Assembly: GCA_020746995.1 (NCBI GenBank)
Contig: JAGPXD010000004.1
Coordinates: 1,488,001-1,552,000, forward strand
DNA from: Plectosphaerella cucumerina
Taxonomy: Eukaryota > Ascomycota > Sordariomycetes > Glomerellales > Plectosphaerellaceae
DNA length: 64,000 nucleotides
Direction: 5' to 3'
Shown here: positions 25,124-36,185 of the stretch, piece after piece
Numbering within the stretch: position 1 is the stretch's first letter
How the letters are laid out: every line of letters begins with the position of its first letter
The notes under the pieces: model-generated
Told to the model about the DNA's origin: nothing
Database searches by the model: none
What the model saw: only the letters and a program-made list of their open reading frames with translations
Made by a program: the position numbers and the translations under genes

Positions 25124-25833
25124 ATGCCGCCTCCTCCGCCCGAACCACCACTCTCCTACACCACCCACCCATCGGTCTCGCCGGACCTGCAGGCCATCCC
25201 CGTCTCGGAGTGGCTTGTCCGAGAAGACTATCGGCCCTGTGTCGGCGTCGCGGTCTTGCATCATGGTCCGGAATTGCGCGTCCTTCTGGTTCAGCGGGCG
25301 CCTGAGGAGGCCCTGCCGAATGTCTGGGAGATCCCCGGCGGCAGCGCCGAGCCATCGGAGCCCAACCTCGTCACGTCGGCCACCCGCGAGCTCTACGAGG
25401 AGACAGGCCTCCGGGCCACGGCTGTTGTAGCCATGCTTGGCATGGTAGGTGTCGCCCGGCATGATTCCCGCTCCCGGGCTAGTCGGCCATGCCCTTCGAC
25501 GCCCTTGAGCATTCACACGTACTGATCTGCCTACTGTAGTACACTTGGACCGACACTGACCCTTCTGGAGAGCCCATACGCCGCCGCGACGGGTCGATCT
25601 CCCGGTGGAAGAAGTGGTCCTTTGTCGCCGAGGTCGAGGGGGGGAGCGAGGATGAGACTCCCAAGGTTGTGCTAGATCCTGCTGAGCATCAGGCCTACGT
25701 CTGGGCATCCGAAAGCGAGGTATTGGCAGACAAGTCTGGAGACGTGGATCTAGTCTGGACCTCGGCCGATCAAAAAACCGACGTCGCCAGGAGCTTTGAA
25801 ATCGCTAAGTCCGTGGCTGCTCGAGCTGCATAA
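25124..25833 (+). CDS. Nudix hydrolase family protein
   Basis: Exons 25124-25444 and 25540-25833 encode 204 residues, joined by a 95-nt GTAGGT...TGTAG intron. The Nudix box is present in relaxed form: GGSAEPSEPNLVTSATRELYEETGL is split here as GGSAEPSE and RELYEETGL, with one more residue between the first Glu and RE than the consensus (8 instead of 7). The RELxEETGL metal-binding helix is intact, so the protein should bind a divalent cation and cleave a nucleoside diphosphate linked to another moiety. The Pro-rich N-terminus carries no transit signal I can identify. The substrate cannot be told from sequence. If the intron is retained, translation stops shortly after exon 1. Confidence 0.88.
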
Positions 25834-26224
25834 TCTGCCACTGTCATAGACATCACATATCACATCATGAGCCACTCGAAATCATTTTCCTGTCCAGTAA
25901 ATCAATTGGTATCGTGCGTGTTACATATCATTGAGCAAATTGCTCACATCCAAGTCTAGATCCCCCTTTCCTTAACGCCTGTGTTGCCCTTTTCCAAAGT
26001 TATATCCATCAACCATGCTATCACCGTCACTACTCATCGAGGTAAAGCTCGGCGAGAGTAGGGCGGTAGAAGCCCTGCGAACGAGGCGCAGGGCTGCTGG
26101 CCGGCTGGCTGACCGGCTGACCGACAAACTGCCTAGCCGGAGTCGTCTGCGCCGTCGACGCCGGAGCGACAGGGCTGCTAGACCCGGGGAGCTGCATTGA
26201 TGTATCTGGGGACGAGCGCTCTTC
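25834..26224. other. intergenic region, convergent gene ends
   Basis: Holds the 3' ends of the Nudix gene and of the frameshifted minus-strand gene. No supported gene. Confidence 0.6.
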
Positions 26225-27042
26225 CTAGATAGCCTCGTCCATCCAGTTCACCGACGAGCTACCCCGCGAGGGAGAGGGCTGGCGCCGAGGAGTCTCAACG
26301 ACCTGCCGGGGGGCGCTGCCAGAGCTCGAAGTTCCCAGAGGTGCTGGAACAAGATCCTGGTTTGAGAAGCGACGCCGGGAGGGACCATAAGGCCTGGTGG
26401 TATCGATGGAGGTAAGAAGCTCCTCAAAGGCCTTGTGCCTGTCGTCGACGATATCGGAATGTCCATCCTGCGATGAGCCCGATGCGGAGGGTGCAGTTTG
26501 CTCCAGAGGCAACTGCATGAATTCGCTCACACGCGCCCAGTTGAGCACACCAATGCGAGCATTGGTTCCAAACTGCGCGAGGCTGACCCCGCGATCCTTG
26601 CCCTTGCAGAAGCGGCAGCGGTCGCTGCACTCGACTTTGGGGCCCGCGGCACTCATGATCGCAAGCTCCTCATAACGGACGTTGTAATCACGGCCCTTGT
26701 CGACCACGAAGGTGCTCTTCCACTCGCCGTCCTCGGGGGCGGGCGGAAGGCGGCCTCGCGGGGAACGCTGGTGGCGTCCGCCGCCATGTGCCACTTGCGG
26801 TTGGCCTTGTAGGCCCAGAAGTTGAGGATGAGGGTCTCCGAATGCAGGGGGTATGGGCCGGTCGAGAAGCGTGCCGAGCAGGTCGGGCACCAGTTGTAGA
26901 CGGCGACGGGGCGGATGATTTTGCAGGCGTGTTCGCAGGACGTCTGGGTCTTGTCGAGCCTGCTGTTGAAGTTGCTGCACTCTTCGACGGAGATGCTCCC
27001 GTGGGCACAGACGCAGAAGACATGCTTCGAGAGGCGGCACAT
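26225..27042 (-). pseudogene. Cys-rich unknown protein with an apparent one-base frameshift
   Basis: The start at 27042 encodes MCRLSKHVFCVCAHGSISVE with further Cys pairs in SCEHACK and NWCPTCSARF, and runs in one frame to about FRPP. The rest (EDGEWKSTFVVDKGRDYNVR, then ECSDRCRFCKGKDRGVSL, to the end VNWMDEAI) lies in a second frame. The switch point coincides with a G5 run at 26735-26739 on the plus strand; one additional base there would give a single 272-residue frame. Both halves look protein-like, so the break is either a sequencing or assembly error in a homopolymer or a genuine loss-of-function change. The spaced CxC, CxxxC, CxxC and CxxxCxxC motifs could bind zinc. I do not recognise the family. 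No plausible fungal intron bridges the two frames: a 35-nt GT...AG interval has the right length modulo 3 but is too short and lacks a branch site. Confidence 0.72.
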
Positions 27043-27512
27043 GTCTGCGGTTGGAGTCGGTGGTGTTGGTGTTGGTGTGTGTGGTGTGTTAGATGTTGGT
27101 GATGGTGATGAGATTGGTGATGTTGAAGCCAGCTTCGTGATGCCGAAATATTCTCCAGCCATCATTTGCCAACAGGCGTGGCATATGTAGGCATGAAGAG
27201 AATCATGGGTGAATAAGTGTACTCGCAGACAGATCTGCTCGTCAGGGCACAATTCCAATGTTCTGAATCATTCATCTTTGAGGGTGATGAAGCGACTGTT
27301 CAAAGGAGATAGAGAAGACATCAGTATGCAGCGGAAGACACTGCGGACAATGAACGGCGGAACAGCGGACGAAAGAAGATGATTGAAATGTGTGTCATTG
27401 TTCTCATTCCCATTACAGGCACAGTCTGCGAGTGCGTTTTCCAGCGACTCGCAGCCTCGGCTCTGCAATTTCAGCGTCGCTGTACTAATCCTACAAGGCC
27501 CATATTCCGAAC
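27043..27512. other. intergenic region upstream of the frameshifted gene
   Basis: Promoter of the minus-strand Cys-rich gene and the 3' flank of the next minus-strand gene. A GTTGGTGTTGGT-type low-complexity patch lies at about 27058-27120. No supported gene. Confidence 0.55.
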
Positions 27513-27967
27513 TCAGACGCCGTATTGCTTGTCCTGGAAGGTTGTTAGTAAGATCAGGTCGAGTGCCCATCCAAAATATGACCATTTACCTTGTCGGCGA
27601 CAGGGAACTCGCTTCCGGTGCTCTCCTTGTACTTGCCCCGGATGAAGTCCGAGATTTGCTCGTCCTTGGCCTGCTCAGCAGCCGACTCGTTGGACTGGTC
27701 GCCAGCACCCATCCTCTCCTGAACCATGTCGACGGCTGTGGGAGGTCAGCTTGGGTATCAATCATGTGGGCAGCGATCCAAAGACTCACCCTTGTCGAGG
27801 AAGTCCTCGTTCTTCTCGCCCTGCTGGCCGCCGCCGGCCATGCCGTTGACCTTGTCCATGAGGCCACCGCCCGAAGACTCCTGGGTCTTGGAGCCGTCGG
27901 TAGACTGCTGCTGCTGGTTGGTGTTGTCGGCGTTGCCTCCACCGGTGAGGTTCTTGACGAAATCCAT
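27513..27967 (-). CDS. small hydrophilic stress-type protein
   Basis: Three exons (27790-27967, 27590-27735, 27513-27533) encode 114 residues. The introns are 54 nt (GTGAGT...CACAG) and 56 nt (GTAAAT, TACTAAC branch site, TCCAG), and the last exon is only 21 nt (DKQYGV and stop). The protein starts MDFVKNLTGGG, is Gly/Gln/Ser/Asp-rich in the first half, and then has amphipathic segments (NEDFLDKAVDMVQERMG and EQISDFIRGKYKE). It has no Cys, no signal peptide and no membrane segment. It resembles small conserved Pezizomycotina proteins that are strongly stress- or DNA-damage-induced in some annotations and behave like hydrophilins; the function is not established. Splice sites are clear and the frame continues through all three exons, which supports the model despite the small size. 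Confidence 0.8.
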
Positions 27968-28883
27968 TTTGAGGTTGTGTAGGAGGTAAGTTATGAGGTG
28001 ATTTAGTAGTGTTTGAGGTGTTTGAGTCTGAGATGGGAGAGCTGTAGGAAGACGACAAGACGACCGAGATGCCCTTTTGTAGTTGAAAGAGGGTTCCACG
28101 AGCAGGGCAGTGCAAGAGGGGTTGATGAGCAAAAGCAGGATCGCGCCTGCCATCAAGCACACCCCTCGAACGGCCGCCAGGCTTGTGATTGCCCGCAACT
28201 GCGCGCCGTTACATCACTGGATGCAAGTGGGATCGCCCCCCTCCCTCGTCCAGCTGGGTAGGGGAGCACCGTCTCCGGTTAGCTCCAATAGGAGCGGGAG
28301 CCACGCGATGGAGGACAGGCTCCGCGGCGCGGGACACCAAGACATGCATCACTAGGGCGGCAAGACGGGTATTATGCTTTGACACGGGCGGACCGAACGA
28401 TAGGCGATGGCTCGGGGGCATGCCTTATGACGTTGCGAGTGCGCGGGGTTGGTGTGCTCCATGCCAGGTCTCCCCGAATCCAGGCCCGAGATCATGATGA
28501 CCCTGGCAATGCTGGAGCTTCCAAAGACCTGGAAGTGGATGAGAGAAACCCCAGAACCCCTGCCAAGTTTAGGACCTCAGAAATAAGCTCATCCCACCAG
28601 CCACGACGTACCGGTATCTCGGCGACATCATCGCTCCAGCCTCAAACGCGGGGCTGCTGTGGCTCAAGGCGTTGGACCCACCCGCTGGCCGGTTGACTCA
28701 GTGGAACAGTCATCCGCCGGGCGGCTGGACTGGCCTCACTGGCAGGGACTGGGTTCAGCGTGCATCGCGGGGCAACAGCGCAAACAGCTCCAATTTCTTG
28801 GTACATATTCAGCAGCGCCGGCCCCCTTCTACCGGCCCTGTGCCTCAATCAAACAAGTCGCAACATATCAACCCGCAGACGAA
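27968..28883. other. 0.9 kb between divergent genes
   Basis: Shared upstream region of the small hydrophilic protein gene (minus) and vms1 (plus). No supported gene. Confidence 0.55.
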
Positions 28884-30938
28884 ATGGACAGGAAGCAGGA
28901 GGAGCTGCTCCGGCGGCCGTTATACGGTACGACTTCCCGAAATCAACCCCGCCAACGATGACGTCGCTGACAGCATGCGCTTGCACAAGTCTACGACCTA
29001 CCCCCCGAAGTCCTCACGAGCCTCACCCTCAAGACCGATATCGAAGACAAGGAAGAAGAGGCACGGGCGGAAGAGGCATCTTCGCAAGATGCAGGAACAA
29101 GCGAGGGTCTTGTCGGCGCGCAGGCTTGCTCTCTCTGCACACAAAGCTTCGCCTCGGTCCAGGACCAGCGCAGCCACCTCAAGTCCGACTGGCACCACTA
29201 CAACCTGAAGCAGAAGCTGAGGGGCAACAAGCCGGTATCAGAAGTCGACTTTGAGAAGCTCATCGGCGGTGCGTTCCAATCCTGAGCAAGGCTGGGCTAT
29301 GTCAACATACTGACAACTGCAGACCTGGACGAAAGTCTATCTGGTTCCGACTCCTCCGATACCGAAGATGAAGACGATGCATCGGGACGGAAAGACACCA
29401 CCCTGACCGCCCTGCTCAAGAGACAAGCCCACATCGCCGACAAGAGGGGTCCCACCAACGACGAAGACGAGGAAGGCGGCCCGAGTCGGAACAGAAACCG
29501 AGGAAAACCGCCGCTGATATGGTTCGGCTCTCCCGTGTTGCCGAAGAACACATATTTCGGTCTGTACAGAGCAATCCTGACAGAGGCGGAGCTGCGCGAT
29601 GAGGCCAAGATGGTCGAGATCGTCAAGAACAAGCAACTCGAGCCCATCGTCATGCCGAAGCCCGGAAAGGACGGCGCCATCCCTCAGGTCGCCTACAAGG
29701 GCCCCCATTTCTTCCTCTGCATGATCGGAGGCGGTCACTTCGCCGCCATGGTCGTCGCCCTGCCGCCGCGACCGACCAAGAGCGCCGCCGGGCCTCTCAA
29801 CAGGGAGGCGACGGTGCTGGCGCACAAGACGTTCCACAGGTACACCACGAGGAGGAAGCAGGGTGGCTCACAGTCGGCAAACGACAACTCCAAGGGCACC
29901 GCTCACTCGGCGGGTTCAAGTCTGCGAAGGTACAACGAGCAGGCGCTGGTGGAGGATGTGAGGGCGCTGCTTAACGACTGGAGGGGACTTCTGGATACGT
30001 CTGAGCTGCTGTTCATCAGAGCGACGGGATCGACGAACCGGAGAACGCTCTTTGGGCCATATGACGGACAGGTTCTGAGGCACAACGACCCGAGACTCAG
30101 GGGGTTCCCCTTTAGCACGAAGCGTGCGACGCAGAACGAGCTGATGCGGTCCTTCATCGAGCTCACACGCCTCAAGGTCCGCGAGATCGATCCCGTCCAG
30201 CATGTCAAGCCGAGCGAGCCCACGACGGCATCGAAACCGTCCACACCAAAGCCTACCAAGCCGAAGCTGTCAGAAGAGGAGGAGACGGCCCTGCTTCACA
30301 CATCACAGATCCAGGCCCTCATCCGTCGCTCCAAGCTACCGGCTCTGCTCTCCTATCTCAAGACCAACACCGTCTCGCCAGACTTCCGCTTCCAACCACC
30401 AGACCAGAACCATCACGCGCCCACGCCCCTCCACCTGGCTGCGCATCAGAACGCCGCACCCGTTGCATTGGGACTCATCACCCGCGGCGGCGCTGACCCG
30501 ACGCAGCAGAACCCACAGGGGAAGACGCCCTTCGACCTAGCCGGCGACCGCGCGACCCGTGATGCTTTCCGCGTCGCCCGCTCGGAGCTCGGCGAGGCCA
30601 AGTGGGACTGGGATGCCGCGCGCGTGCCAGCGGCCATGACAAAGGCCGAGGCCGACCAGCGCGAGGAAAGGGACCGCAAGGAAAGGGACACCAAGGAGGC
30701 GGAACGGCGCAAGGCCGAAGAGGAGCGCCTGAAGGCGGAGGGCCCGACGGTCAAGACACGCAAGGCCAATCCCGCAGGACCGGGTCTTGACAACAGGGGT
30801 CCGATGAAGAGTGCCCAGGAGAAGAGAGAGGAAGAGGCGCGCGGCCTCACGCCCGAGATGAGAATGCGTCTCGATCGCGAGCGACGCGCAAGAGCCGCCG
30901 AGGAGAGGCTCAAGCGGATGCAGCAGGGCGGTCCATAG
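28884..30938 (+). CDS. vms1: Vms1/ANKZF1-type peptidyl-tRNA endonuclease
   Basis: Exons 28884-28926, 28990-29268 and 29323-30938 give 645 residues (introns of 63 and 54 nt). A C2H2 finger is formed by Cys61, Cys64, His77 and His83 (ACSLCTQSF). The VLRF1 catalytic domain, related to release factor eRF1, follows; it includes IGGGHFAAMVV and RRKQGGSQSANDN, whose Gln291 fits the GSQ glutamine (Gln295 in yeast) needed for releasing the nascent chain from 60S-bound tRNA. An ankyrin repeat pair is at about 470-530 (TPLHLAAHQNAAP, then GKTPFDLAGDRATRD). A charged coiled coil ends in R626-x5-AA-x2-R636, an exact VIM match for binding Cdc48/p97. It acts on stalled 60S complexes in ribosome quality control and at mitochondria. 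Another pathway member, rqc2, lies about 8.5 kb upstream. Confidence 0.95.
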
Positions 30939-33900
30939 TCGGGCTCCCTCCGATAGAAGCGCCTCTTGTTTGAAATAGACAATGACATCACGAAGACATG
31001 TCACTACGCATCATCACCACTCGCGGCTGCCTATCTGATCATCACTCTGCTCGGGGTTCCCCGACCTCCGGCCGGGCGACCCTGATAATCCCACGTGGCT
31101 TTGCATCAATCCTTTAAACATCAGCCCAATGCCCCTCATCCGATCTCTCGGCCGGCCGCGCAAGACGTCATGGGACGACGATGGAGGCCTCATCAGATCA
31201 AACCAGGAACGGGCCTCTGGACGGTCACCGCCCGGTGAGCAATGACTCGCAGGTATTCCGTGCCTTTTGGCCGGGTGCTCCTAGTATGTTGTTGCCCTCT
31301 CAGCAGGTCTGCACAGCCTTTTGGTCGTCAATGCGAGCCAAAACAAACGCCGAGAAAGAAACCGAGAACATTTTAAGTCGGGGGATCGTGGTTGTAAGCT
31401 GTCGGTGGCCGCCCATATGTGACCGCGATATGCTTGCGTGCGCGTCGCGGGGTGGCTGTGGTTCATGCGTGTGCGGGCTATTTACCCGGGCCATTGGTAA
31501 ATGGTTCGAGGGAGATCGGCCGCCGGCTCTGCTGTGAGATCGACGGCGCCGTTCGGTGGGAGGGTCGGTCTGCCGATCGGGGCTGGGATGCGGTTGCGGT
31601 GGTCTCAGGACGGACACCACGGGCTCGGGTCTGGTTCGCGTGCAACATTGCATTCCGATGCTTCCGAGTTGGCGGTGCCCGGCTGGACGCACCATCATGC
31701 GGTGATGGGCTCAGAGGCGCCTCCCATGGTCCGTTCTGTTGGAGTCGATGAAAGAAAGGAGCTGGCGGGCGATTTCGCCCGCTCCACAGCAGCCAGCCAG
31801 ACTGCAAGCCAGGATTTCGACGAAAAATGCTCTTCCGACTCTTGCCTGCGCGCGCTCGTCCGTCCCAGCGGCCATTAATACAAAACACAGAGGGCCATCA
31901 CTGGCGCCATTCTGCCTGGCTCGGACAAACTCCCGCGGCTCTCGAGCCCCTATTCCCACAATCATGTGTCGTTGGTGGCCCGCGAGCCAGGGGCGTTCGG
32001 GGGAGGCCCAAGCGGACGGCGGGCGAAAAGGGGGCGAAGTCGTCGGGTGGCCGTCTCCCCTGAAACGTGATGGACGCATGTGGTAGGCGGGCCCCGTCAA
32101 GGCACCGCATCCCCGATGCAACGGCCGCCCGACCTTTCTTTTTTCTCCGACCAGGATGCGTGGGGAGGGGTTACCACTTCAGGGCAATAGTCCATCTCGG
32201 CATTGGCTGCGACTCGCGGGCTCTGGGGTGGTCGTGCAGGGGGGCCATACTCGTACAGACCGACAGCCGGTCCACGACGACAGCGACTCTGGGCGCCCGG
32301 CCTGATGGGTATCCTCATCGGAGGAGGCGGCCCATCGGCCACCGTCAGCGTTGTAGGGACGACATGCAGCGTTTGTCCTCCGGTGCGCGTGAACTCGACT
32401 CTTGACCTGCAGCCCGCAAGGACAAGGGTCGCAACACAAGTCCCGTCTCCCCGTGGACGACTGGCCGTTTGGTCGGTCTGGTCTTCTGGAGTGCCGGCAT
32501 CGAGAAACATGTCGGCCAGGCAAGGTCAATGCGAAGACGGCCAGATGTTTGCTATTACCATAGATCCAGCAGCAATTGCTGTCTGTCTGTCAGTCAGTTG
32601 AGATTTGATATCGGAACGTGAGCCGTCACCGGCGGCGATCCCCAGAGCTTGGCGTGGGTCGTGGCTATTCTGGGATGTCAATCTCTCTGTAGATGAGCTT
32701 CGCTTCCGCTTCCAGCTAAATAGGTGGTCAATTGCCAATATGCCCCATACACGGGCGGGAACAATCGTGATGAAAGATTGACTTCATCTGTTCAGGTTAA
32801 CCTTTTGACCGTGAAGTCAACGTGAATGCCTGAGGAAGCAACATGATGTTCTTGCATGTGTTTGTGGTCAAGACGTCGAGCGGATGCATCACACCACTTG
32901 CCACTGGCCTCGGGCTCGGGGCACCAACGAACTTCGGATGGATTCCAGATGATGAGATCAGGGACTAGCAGTCTCGCACCGACAATGGCAGACCGTTGGT
33001 TAGGATGCTAAGCTGCCATCCGAAGTTCTCTCGCGCACGAGCCCAGGGGCGTAATTTGACCCGTAGTTGACGAGGCGTCCGTTCGCAGGCCAAGTGGACG
33101 CATGAAGTTGAGGCGCATGGGGGAAATGAGTGTGGCCACATGGTTGCGTGTTCGGCGTGGAAAAGCCGTTACCAAACGTATTGCTTTTCTTGTTTGCACT
33201 CTTACCTGGGGCGGGAAACCCAAATGTCGTGTTCTCAGATTCAGGTGAGATTGTTTCTGTCCGACCTGGACCGCGGAAGAGAAGGCGGCAGATCATCGAC
33301 AAGGTTGCTTGCTGTCGGTGTTGGATCCCGCGAGGCAAGGAACCCTGTGGAGGGCAGGCGGCCAGGCTGTGCCGTTGTCGGCGGTTGTAGATACAGTGTC
33401 CCAAGCCAGCGTCTCAGGTGAGGTTGGCGAGGTGCTGGCAGGCACATGGATGGCCCGGGGGGGAAGAGGCGCCGTCCAGATCTGTGAGGGCAGTCCGGCC
33501 GGCCTGTCCAAGTCCGGGACGAGGAGAGACCCATTTTGGGCGACCTACCCCGGCAACGATGCTGCCAGAAGAGGATAAGGGCCGGCCAGAGCAAGGGTCG
33601 TCACGCTACGGGCTGCCAGGTACAGGGCGAGCAACGTGGAAGGCCAGCCACCTGGAGGGTTACGTTGAGGCGCCGTCGACTGGCTGAAACATGAAACAAA
33701 GAAGCTGTTCGCCCGCCCCTGAGGCGAGGTCGGTTAGGTCTTCGTAGTGGTCGGCTGGCCGGTAGAGTCGATCGATGCCGAGCCGTCGATGGACAAACAG
33801 GTCCGGTGGGAAGAGTTTTCGGGTAGTCGTTCGTTGAGTCGGTCTGTAGACTGATGCAGCTTTGGATTGTCATAACCGTGCCCGTACCCCGAGTCGATAT

Positions 33901-36185
33901 TCATTCGACGACTGGGTCTTGTTTCAATATAAATCTCGGTGTCGGCCGAAGTCGTGCTGCCAACGGTCTTTCTGGAAGCCGCTGCCACTTGCACCCGGCG
34001 CCGGGGCTCGGGGAGAGATGGCAATGCATGCCCTGCCTTGCCCTGCCCTGGCCGTCTCGGAAGGTCAGGTCCTCCTCTGGCAGACTCGGCCGGGGAAAAT
34101 CGAACCATTGGAAGCTGGCGCATGAACCCTGGGAGGGCTGCCGGGGTCCGGGGAGCTTGCTGCTGGTTGTCCTCTGCCCAGAGAGGGTTTATCGTGTGGC
34201 CCAAGGCGGAAGGGCAAGGGCCCTTGCTCTGTCGACCGACGGGGGAGGCAAGATCGTTTGGTGGCCGGAGCGTTCCTGCAGTAGTTTGTTTCTTGCAGAG
34301 GGGGTGGGGGAGGCTGTGGCTGAGTGTTTCAACTTTGGGAACCGGCCTGGACGGTAGGACTGTTGGTCAAGAGCAGCAGCGCACCTTCAGGGCAGAACGG
34401 AAAACGGCACAGCAAGTGTGGTCGCTCAGTTGCTTCTGCGGCAGCAAAGTGTCTCGAGGATGAGCAGCGATGCAACGATGGCTGAGCCTGTAACACGCCT
34501 CTCGTCTGACTGATTCTGCCAATGAGGCTCAAGATGGCACGTCTGGCTGTCTGATCCGGCTGGACGGCGACACGCAACATCGAGGGAGCGCGTCGAGAGA
34601 TGGAAGGTGCGCCCCTGGCGGCAACTGTTGAGAGGGGCGCCAACAAACCTGATTGGCCGTTGTGGCATCGCAACAGGACGTCACCGTCCGATTCTCTCCA
34701 GGCAAGCGCTTCGTTCGTCCCTTCCCCCCTCCCTCCGTCTTGCTCGGGAGAGTCCAGACGGAAGGAAAGACTCAGGGGACCGACCGGCCGTCGGAAAGCA
34801 CAAGACGTGGATCCATTGGCTGCTGCCCAGGATGCCTCGGGAGGTCCCATCACGGGTTCGCCAGGCTGGGCTTAGCGGCCTTTAGCCCTGGACGATGCCC
34901 CTGACTAAATTTTCGCAGCCGCGCGCTATTGTTTCTCCATCTTCTGGCCAGACCGTCCACAAGTTGCCTGACGGACTTTCCGTGGCCCTGTTGTCCGTCC
35001 GTCTCGCCCCTGGCGCTCACTGCGGCTCCCTAACCTCACCTATCGTATCGCCTGCCTAGGCTCTCGATCGCCTTCATCGCATCTTCGCATCTCCGTGCTC
35101 CCGTCGTTCGATGCCTGTGCGAACCGTCGCCAAGCGGCCATCCTCATGTCCCGTCCTGCTATCCGATCTTTCGCTGTCATGCAAGCCAGAGGCCGCTCGA
35201 CCTAGCCAACGCCGGCCGGTCCAAGCCCCTGAGTACAGACGATTTCTCTCCCCACAGGGCGGAGGTTTTTTGACGGGACGTGCTAATGCACCTGCGTCCC
35301 AGCGACTGTCACCCTGCTGGTCAGTCGAGAATCAGTCGGTCTCGGCTCCTTGCGGACTTTCCCTCGCTGCAGCCGAGCAGAGCGCCAAAACGGCCTACAG
35401 GACGGCCTAGCTCGCTGGCGCTCGACCTGACGCATGCAATCGCCCGCGATACGCTTCCCAGATACAGTACCTGGCCGCTCCCCGGGCCCATGGACCAGGG
35501 GGGGTTGCCGGCGGGTGGGGCGGGAAGCTACCGTGCTTTTTCCATGGTTCCCAATCCTGGCCGTCAGTCACCACGACGGCTTTCAGGGGGCCAAGCGGCG
35601 TGGGGCCAAGTCGCCCTGCCCCTGTCGAGATCCAAGCACATCGCAGGCCAGGGATCATGCGACGGCCCGGACGGTGGTGGGGCAGAGGGGACGAGAGGAG
35701 GCTCACGGACGACCGTCAGTCACCACTCACTGACCACGGCTACGGATGGATGGCACCGAGAAAGGAGGGACGACAAGCAGCCTGGCTTGGCCCTGGGCGG
35801 GAGGCGCTCGACCGTGCGTTGCCTTGCGTTGCCCGCCTCTTCTCTCCCCAGGTCGGTCCAGGACATCCTCGCCGTATATAGACCTCGCCCTCCTCGTCCT
35901 CTCTTCAGTCCGTTTCTCTTGTCATCCCATCGACCTTTCTTTTACTCTCTCAGTACTACCACTTTCGCTTTGCACACACCAGTGTCATTCTTTTCTCGGC
36001 CCAAAGTCATTCGCTTCCTTTGCGCCAACCATACCTTAATATCAACAACCCAGTTCCATCGTTTCTCTTGAACATCAACATCGCCAACTACATACGGCAC
36101 ATCTCTTAGTACTGCACATCAAACAAGACCCGAAGAAAGACTTCGATTCGAATCCACCACATCGACCTCACATACAACTTTCACA
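30939..36185. other. 5.2 kb without a supported gene
   Basis: This is the 3' flank of vms1 and the long upstream region of the GPI-anchored protein gene. Open frames on both strands are short, overlapping and lack domain-like sequence. The composition is not A/T-rich and I see no transposon ends. The last 300 bases are clearly a promoter and 5' UTR: a TATATA at 35875-35880 is followed by CT-rich sequence and an A/C-rich leader to the ATG. Confidence 0.5.
35875..35881 (+). promoter_or_regulatory. TATA box of the GPI-anchored protein gene
   Basis: TATATAG lies about 310 bases before the start codon. Immediately downstream is a CT-rich stretch (35890-35950), the usual transcription-start context in strongly expressed filamentous-fungal genes. 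It implies a roughly 270-nt leader. Confidence 0.65.

Noticed and set aside
26735..26780. A 35-nt micro-intron instead of a frameshift in the Cys-rich gene
   Set aside because: A GTTCCC...CGAG interval has the right length modulo 3 but is shorter than any intron here (49 nt minimum) and has no branch site.
30939..36185. Transposon remnants or RIP-mutated DNA in the long gene-free stretch
   Set aside because: The composition is not A/T-rich, and I saw no terminal repeats, reverse-transcriptase or transposase-like frames.
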